Below are positions 58,501 to 64,000 of a stretch of 64,000 nucleotides of DNA, piece after piece (the stretch's first letter is position 1; each line of letters starts with the position of its first letter). The translations under genes and the position numbers were made by a program. The notes beneath the pieces are model-generated. The model ran no database searches. It had not been told where the DNA came from and saw nothing but the letters and a program-made list of their open reading frames with translations. Where the stretch lies: the NCBI RefSeq assembly GCF_015832195.1, contig NC_052017.1, forward strand, positions 47,321,652 through 47,385,651, read 5' to 3'. The stretch is from Motacilla alba alba. Taxonomy: Eukaryota > Chordata > Aves > Passeriformes > Motacillidae.

Positions 58501-61500
58501 AGCAGATCAAAAAGTGGGCTTTTTGTAAGGAGTACAAATCATTATTAATTACGTCCTCTCTGATTCCACATAATCCCCATCAGATCAGTTTTGTCGGGAC
58601 CGTCACCCAAGATTTACCCACAACTAACTAAGAGCCAGGTTACCCACAGTCAATTTAAGGTGTCCAGGCAGATCTTATTTTTTGCTTTCTGCAACTTAAA
58701 TAAATGAAGGAGAAGAATATTTTTCTAGAAGACCCAACCACAATGCTTGCATAGATCCTGCCACTCTGAGTAGTCCATTTCTGAATTAGCCCTCCAAATT
58801 CTTGAGTCCTGGCAAAATATATGTAGACAAACAAAACACCTGTGTTGCCCTGGTAATTCTGTGTACAACTTTAAGTTTGAAACAGCTGAAAAATCACTAA
58901 CAGCATCTATTATGCCTAAGCATAAAGGGCACGGTTGTCTTTCCTCAAGGACCTTTCACAATCTAGAGCAGAGGTACCTTGATGCTAATCAGGGTCAGGA
59001 CAAGCAGTCCTTGAAATTTGGCCTAGCCTCTCATCTATCATTAAACAACTTTGGCCCTTGAAACTGTTGCTGTAATGCAAACTCAAACTAGATGATGGTT
59101 GAATCCACGTGATACAACAGTACTATGAAAACACACTATCACACTTCTAGATTTTTATGGTATTGCTAAAACTACCAGCAATTACTCAAAACTTGTAAAA
59201 TACATGCATTTCTAGTATCAGTGTTTAAAACCAGTGATGCTCTAAAATAATCACATTCTGCCACCAGCTCAGTGCATTACAGCTGAAAATCTAAACATAC
59301 CAGTCTGGAATCCATTATACATGCTGTTGGTAAATCCTGGGCAAAATTGCATAAATTTAGCAGGGAAAATTAATTGCAATTATGTATATTAAGCATTCTA
59401 TACCTACCTAGATCTTGATGCAAACTAAAAATTAAGAGACCAAAAAAGGCAATGAGGGTGTCTGTCCCAGATCATACTCTAGTATTTCACTATTTGGTTT
59501 AATTCTGGATTAAAGGATTGAAGATTTGCCAATTGCAAACATGTGGAAAGAATTCAACCTGAAAAACTCTTTTTTGTTTTGACCGCTTGAGGAAACAACA
59601 TTGTTACTTATCAAAAAAATTATATAACTGGTATGTTATGTAATTATTATATTGCATCAAAAATATATATCAATACACAGCATTAAAAGATTACTTATGT
59701 TTTAAATTATGTTTAACTATGTGTAACTTATTTTATGCCTCAAAAATATTATATAATTTAAAAACATGTATACAGAAGCTACCTGAAGGTTTTAAAGATG
59801 TCTTAGCTTTCTTTCCACTGGGATGTATTCACTCTAAAAAAGACCTAGAAGAAGACAAGACAAAATTACTAATTTGAGAAGGCACAAGTCTTGAATCAAG
59901 GATATCTTAGCTTTAGTTCTGGCTTTGCCAAGGAGTTTTTAGCTTTTCATCTGTATGCCTTTCAACAGAGCTTTGAGACCAGCTTCTTTTAATATCATCT
60001 AATCAGTTCTTTAGCTGTCAGACACTGTTAAAATTGCAAAATGCAAAAAGACTATTTCCATCACATAGCAGTCTGTTGTGAAGTAGCACAGAGCAGGACT
60101 TCCCTTGTGATTTTTCAACCAAATGTGAAGCAACAGGATGCAGTCAGTTGAAACGTTCTCATGTGAGGTTATATTTTAAAGTTGTACGTCCATGCTGTTG
60201 CTTTCAAAACTGGTACACTCAAATATAACCCTGTGTTCTGACAGAAACCTGTTAAGCCAGCAGGAGGGCAAAACTGACCTTTCACAGACTCCTTACAGTG
60301 ACTCAGTCCCACAGTAGGACATTTTACTACACATACACCTCACAGCAACCACATTGCTCGATGAGCTTTGGACACTGGCATGGCTAATCACTTTATAGAT
60401 TAAATCTCCTAGTTTCCCTCTGCTGGCACTGTGCAGCTGGAGTGATGGCACCATGTCCTGAGATCCAGACACTGAGCTAAAATCTTGGCAGAAAGCAGAG
60501 ATGAGAAATGGTGCTGGGCTGTAAGAGTGAGCTTTGTTTCATCCCTCGCACTTAGGTGTCTCTGACCACATCCAAACCCACACTTAGTCAGTTACAATCT
60601 AGATCATATTTTGCTCTTGTCCTGCCCTGTTTTCTCAAAACACACCTTCAAATCATCCTCTCCACTCTGGGGAACAACCCTTCCAAATGTGTCTTTGTGA
60701 GCTGTGTGTATAATCTATCATTTTCAGCAGTAGTATAAAGCCCTGTTCAGAAATGGGAGGCTTTGAAGACCTCTAATGGCCAAAAGTAACTACAAGGTAA
60801 GGGATGCTGTGATGCAACTAAAAATCTTCCCGAGGTTGTGTGCCATGGGCAGCCCTAGCCTCACACAGAGCAGTTTCAAGGTTATTGTTTTGTCATAAGC
60901 TGAAAAAAAGGAAGCAAGGCAACGACTCTCCAAAGTATCAGGTCTTTTTTTTTGTTTTGTTCTTAGTGCTTACATAGAATGAAGATCCAAGTAAATAACA
61001 CTTGAAGAGTGGAGAGAAACTCTAATCTGTAAGTATACACAGAATGAAAAAAAGCCTTGGTTTACAAAGTTTTTAAAAGAATGCTTGCAAGTTTAGGAGG
61101 GGGAAGAAGCATTCCGTGGTCTATTTGTTTCATTTTGAACCCACTTTCTGCACAAATGTTTTCTCATTGTGTTTGGTTATATCCTAGTAAGGGACAGCAT
61201 TGCTTCATTCTTTCCCATATTGCTACCCTGTAGTTTTACACTGTCTCCTAAAACTGGGAGGCAGTGCATTTTTTTTCCATCCATCTTTTGTGTGTGTGTT
61301 TGATATCACCCAGTCTCTGTAAGGACACGAAGGGTTTGTTCTCTCTGTTAAGATACAGCTAAGGAGGTAAATAATGCTTTTTAGGAACACTTCATGATTT
61401 CCATTTTTTTTGTGTAAAAAATAGTGATAATCTTAATGAAAGAGGACTAACTTAACATAACTTAACATGTTTTTCTGTCCTGTTTTTTTTCAATGGACTG

Positions 61501-62790
61501 AATTGAAACCACAACATATCGGTAATATGTTGACACAGCCTGCAAGACATGAACTGTTGAGCTACCAAATGAGTTAAGGGAATCATGAAAAGTTGTTTGA
61601 AAAAAGTCGATGTCTAAATGTAAAAATGTGCTTGATATTTAATGCTATTTTATTTTTCATGTTTTCCAGTAAGCAGGTTTTTATACTTCAAACTTCAGGT
61701 GTGTGTGGTTATTTTGAAATTAAAGAAATTCTGCAATTATTCTAGTGGCATAGCCTACGTTACCATAACACAGCATGGAATTAGAACAAATTGAAATGCA
61801 ATTAAAGTGCCCTCAACAGAAAAGATCTTTGAGACTAAATGATGATTCTGTGAAACAGAATCTTAGATTTTATAATCTGCAGATTTTAAACAGACTTATG
61901 TTAAAAATTATTTGTATTTTTTCACTTCCTCCAGCCTAGTCTAGTTCAGGACAGGAATGTCAGTTCTGACAAACACTCATTTTTCAATTTATTAAACCTG
62001 TCGAAAATAGAAATCTTTCATATCAGCTGAACTGTTTTCTCCTCCAAATTCAAATGAAACTTCTCAGTTGGGTGCATGCAGACAGCAAATGCTTCTTCTG
62101 CAGAACCCAACTGTCAGAACACATGAAAAATCTGTGTGAAGCCTGCCAGTCTCTCAGCAGACGTGTATGGGGGGATAAATTTTGCAAACACTTGTTATAC
62201 AGAGTAGAGCTCACTGTTTGACAGAGATTGTAAGAGTGTCATCATTTCTGACTAATGAGTGGTTTTTTTAATAAGTTGATATACTGTTGATGTAACATAA
62301 TGGTGACTCATGGACTTGGTTTGGAAAATAACATGGAATGAAGGGAACAAGCCAGTGACAGGCTGATCTGGATTGCTAATTCAGGCAAAAACTAGAATAA
62401 GCAATTTACCCCTGCCAAATGCGAAATTGTTCATCTAAGGACCCAGCACAAGTGTAATGGCAGTTCACTGAGGAGCCACAAGTATGGCTGGGATCAAGGG
62501 AGAATAAGCCTCTTATGTCTCATATCAGGTATCTGCAGGGGAAGGCAAAATTTGACAAAAGATTTTTAAATCTGAAGACAGAGGCAGAAGCACATAAAAT
62601 GCCTGGAAGCTGAGGTTGTACAAATTCTGTCCAGAAGTATGGTTAATCTTTTTTTTTTTAATTATTATTATTTTTTACTTTTTTGTTTTTAAATAGCAAG
62701 ATAGATAACAGTAAGATAAAAGAGAAACAAGTTCCTGAAGGTTGGAATGAATATTTCTGACCTGGAAAATTTTTGACAGAGATCAAATTG
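55550..62790. other. Single-copy AT-rich non-coding sequence
   Basis: Seven kilobases without a supported gene. The AT content is highest at about 59580-59770. Homopolymer tracts occur at about 57339-57351 (A) and 62649-62689 (T-rich with ATT units). The minus-strand 163-codon frame 57062-57553 has no domain and overlaps A-rich sequence. The segment 58430-58660 retains several CpGs (ttacgtcc, tgtcgggaccgtcaccc) and is evenly composed; it may be worth a conservation check. A weak CR1-like reading at 62410-62450 is not called. Confidence 0.45.
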
Positions 62791-62792
62791 TT

Positions 62793-62892
62793 TTCAGAAA
62801 TCATGGGATGAAAGAGGCCTTCAAGATTATCTAGTTCCAACAGACCTGCCATGGGAACTGGCATGTTCCATGAGACCAGGTTGCTGGCCTTG
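62793..62892 (-). mobile_element. CR1 LINE 3' end fragment (minus)
   Basis: The string 'gaaatcatgggatgaaagaggccttcaagattatctagttccaacagacctgccatgggaactggcatgttccatgagaccaggttgc' follows the complement of the CR1 3' UTR, 'agaatcatagaat...aggtcatctagtccaacccccctgccatgggcagggacatcttccactagaccaggttgc'. The octamer tail has decayed to one recognisable AATCATGGGAT word. About 100 bp remain. Confidence 0.78.
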
Positions 62893-62894
62893 AA

Positions 62895-64000
62895 TACAGA
62901 CAAGGACTGAGCACTATGGCTTTTTCTGTACTGAAGAGACCAGTCCAGAGAAATCTCACAGACTGTGCTGCACAGAAAATCACATGAAATGAGTGTGATG
63001 GCATTATCCACACTGACAACTGACAAATCTTGAATACGCAGGAATCTTTCTGCTGATCATATTTCTGAAAGAAACTAGCCTCTGGCCTATTGGCAACCTA
63101 CCACCTTTGTCAGACTAAACCAGCTATTCTTGCAATTGTCCCCCAGCCCTTGGCACCAGCAGCTGCTGTGGCATCCAAATGAAGTGGTGCCCACTATTGC
63201 CTCATGGCTGCTCGAGGCTCCTGTCCAGCAGAAGTTCAGCCACATCATGAGAGGCTTAACACAGAGGAAGACCAAACCTGGCTCCAAGACTTGAGCAATA
63301 TCTCTGAACTGGCAGTTGCTAAAGGGGGCGGGAAGGCACAGAAACAAGGACAGCTGTGTCATGTGAGGTCCACATTATTCTTTTTTCATGTGCCTCCTGC
63401 TAAATTCTGGCAAAGGGACTTGTAAGTTGCATTTCAGGTCAGTAGGTTATAGCTTTGTGAATGTCAGTGTGATAGGAAAACTCACTTCACCAGACAGCAG
63501 CATTTCCTCCGTGAAACATGCCCTGTGTTATGCTACACTCAGTATTCATCACACAATGATATTTCAGTGGGGTCCCTGTGCTACTGGGGAGCTGATAATC
63601 TCCTATCACAGCTGCTAGTAGCATTTTTTTTATTTTTTTGAGATTAATGAAAATTACATCTCCTGCAGATTCTTACTACACAGAGATTTAACAATGACTG
63701 CAGAATTCTGCAGAAACCTGCATTTCTGTGACTCAGTTGCCTATTTGCAGACAGAAATAGGTCTCTTGCTGCCTGATGCACCGGAACATCCAAGTAAAAT
63801 ATCAGCTGTCTGACTTCTTGCTGCCTTCAGTTCAAGTTTCACTGCTGGCCTCTGAAGGGTGACAACACGAGGTTCTTCCTCTCCAAGTGCAGCCTTGCTG
63901 CTAGGTCTGCTCATACCAAGCCACAGTTCCAGTGTGCTGCCATTCCCTCTGTGACACTTTTGAAAGTTTAAAACTTGAAATATGCATTTTAAATCAAAAC
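62895..64000. other. Single-copy non-coding sequence to the window edge
   Basis: No gene supported. Short open frames on both strands lack motifs. T-rich patch at about 63625-63642. Any feature crossing the right edge cannot be seen. Confidence 0.45.

Noticed and set aside
62405..62460. Weak similarity to the CR1 ORF2 'KCKVLHL' region (aaatgcgaaattgttcatct)
   Set aside because: Only about ten codons look alike and neighbouring CR1 landmarks are missing.
1..64000. CRISPR arrays, operons, phage or bacterial mobile elements
   Set aside because: The window is vertebrate in composition and repeats; the short tandem arrays lack spacer-repeat structure and no prokaryote-like genes are present.

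Overview
The window looks like non-coding DNA from a bird, most likely a songbird. It is AT-rich, depleted in CpG and has no operon-like coding. The recognisable repeats are CR1 LINE fragments, endogenous-retrovirus LTRs and a few old MIR-like SINE remnants. CR1 with a 3' tail of ATTCTATG-type octamers is typical of birds and other sauropsids. The solo-LTR family at 27.3 and 40.0 kb matches my memory of a songbird ERVK LTR. The organism call is therefore inference from repeat content and not from any gene.

I found no exon that I can assign to a protein. Every open frame of more than about 100 codons is either a retroelement relic, a low-complexity stretch or a frame with no recognisable domain. 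The window is best read as intergenic DNA, or as the inside of one very large intron.

Layout. 0.36-0.75 kb: CR1 3' fragment (minus). 0.75-27.3 kb: mostly single-copy sequence with homopolymer tracts, two small minisatellites, one unusually CpG-retaining open stretch (15.5-16.1 kb) and one possible MIR. 27.27-27.67 kb: solo LTR (minus) with an intact 6-bp target duplication. 29.74-30.37 kb: a second, different LTR (plus) with TATA box and poly(A) signal. 31.4 kb: MIR. 31.5-39.9 kb: single-copy sequence, including a candidate conserved block at 35.15-35.46 kb. 39.97-40.41 kb: second copy of the first LTR family (plus), again with a perfect 6-bp duplication, followed after about 80 bp by a CR1 (minus, 40.49-41.40 kb) whose reverse-transcriptase ORF is interrupted by a 116-bp CTCCT array. 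47.4 kb: CR1 tail (plus). 49.19-50.35 kb: CR1 (minus) abutting a CR1 fragment in the opposite orientation. 53.02-53.23 kb: old CR1 (plus). 54.4-55.5 kb: LTR-like dispersed element (minus) carrying an expanded pyrimidine-rich repeat. 62.8 kb: small CR1 tail (minus). The rest to 64 kb is AT-rich single-copy sequence.

No set of genes works together here. The biology visible is retroelement insertion, decay and microsatellite growth inside retroelement sequence, plus a few stretches that might be conserved regulatory DNA but need alignment to prove it. I found no sign of an undescribed multi-gene system.
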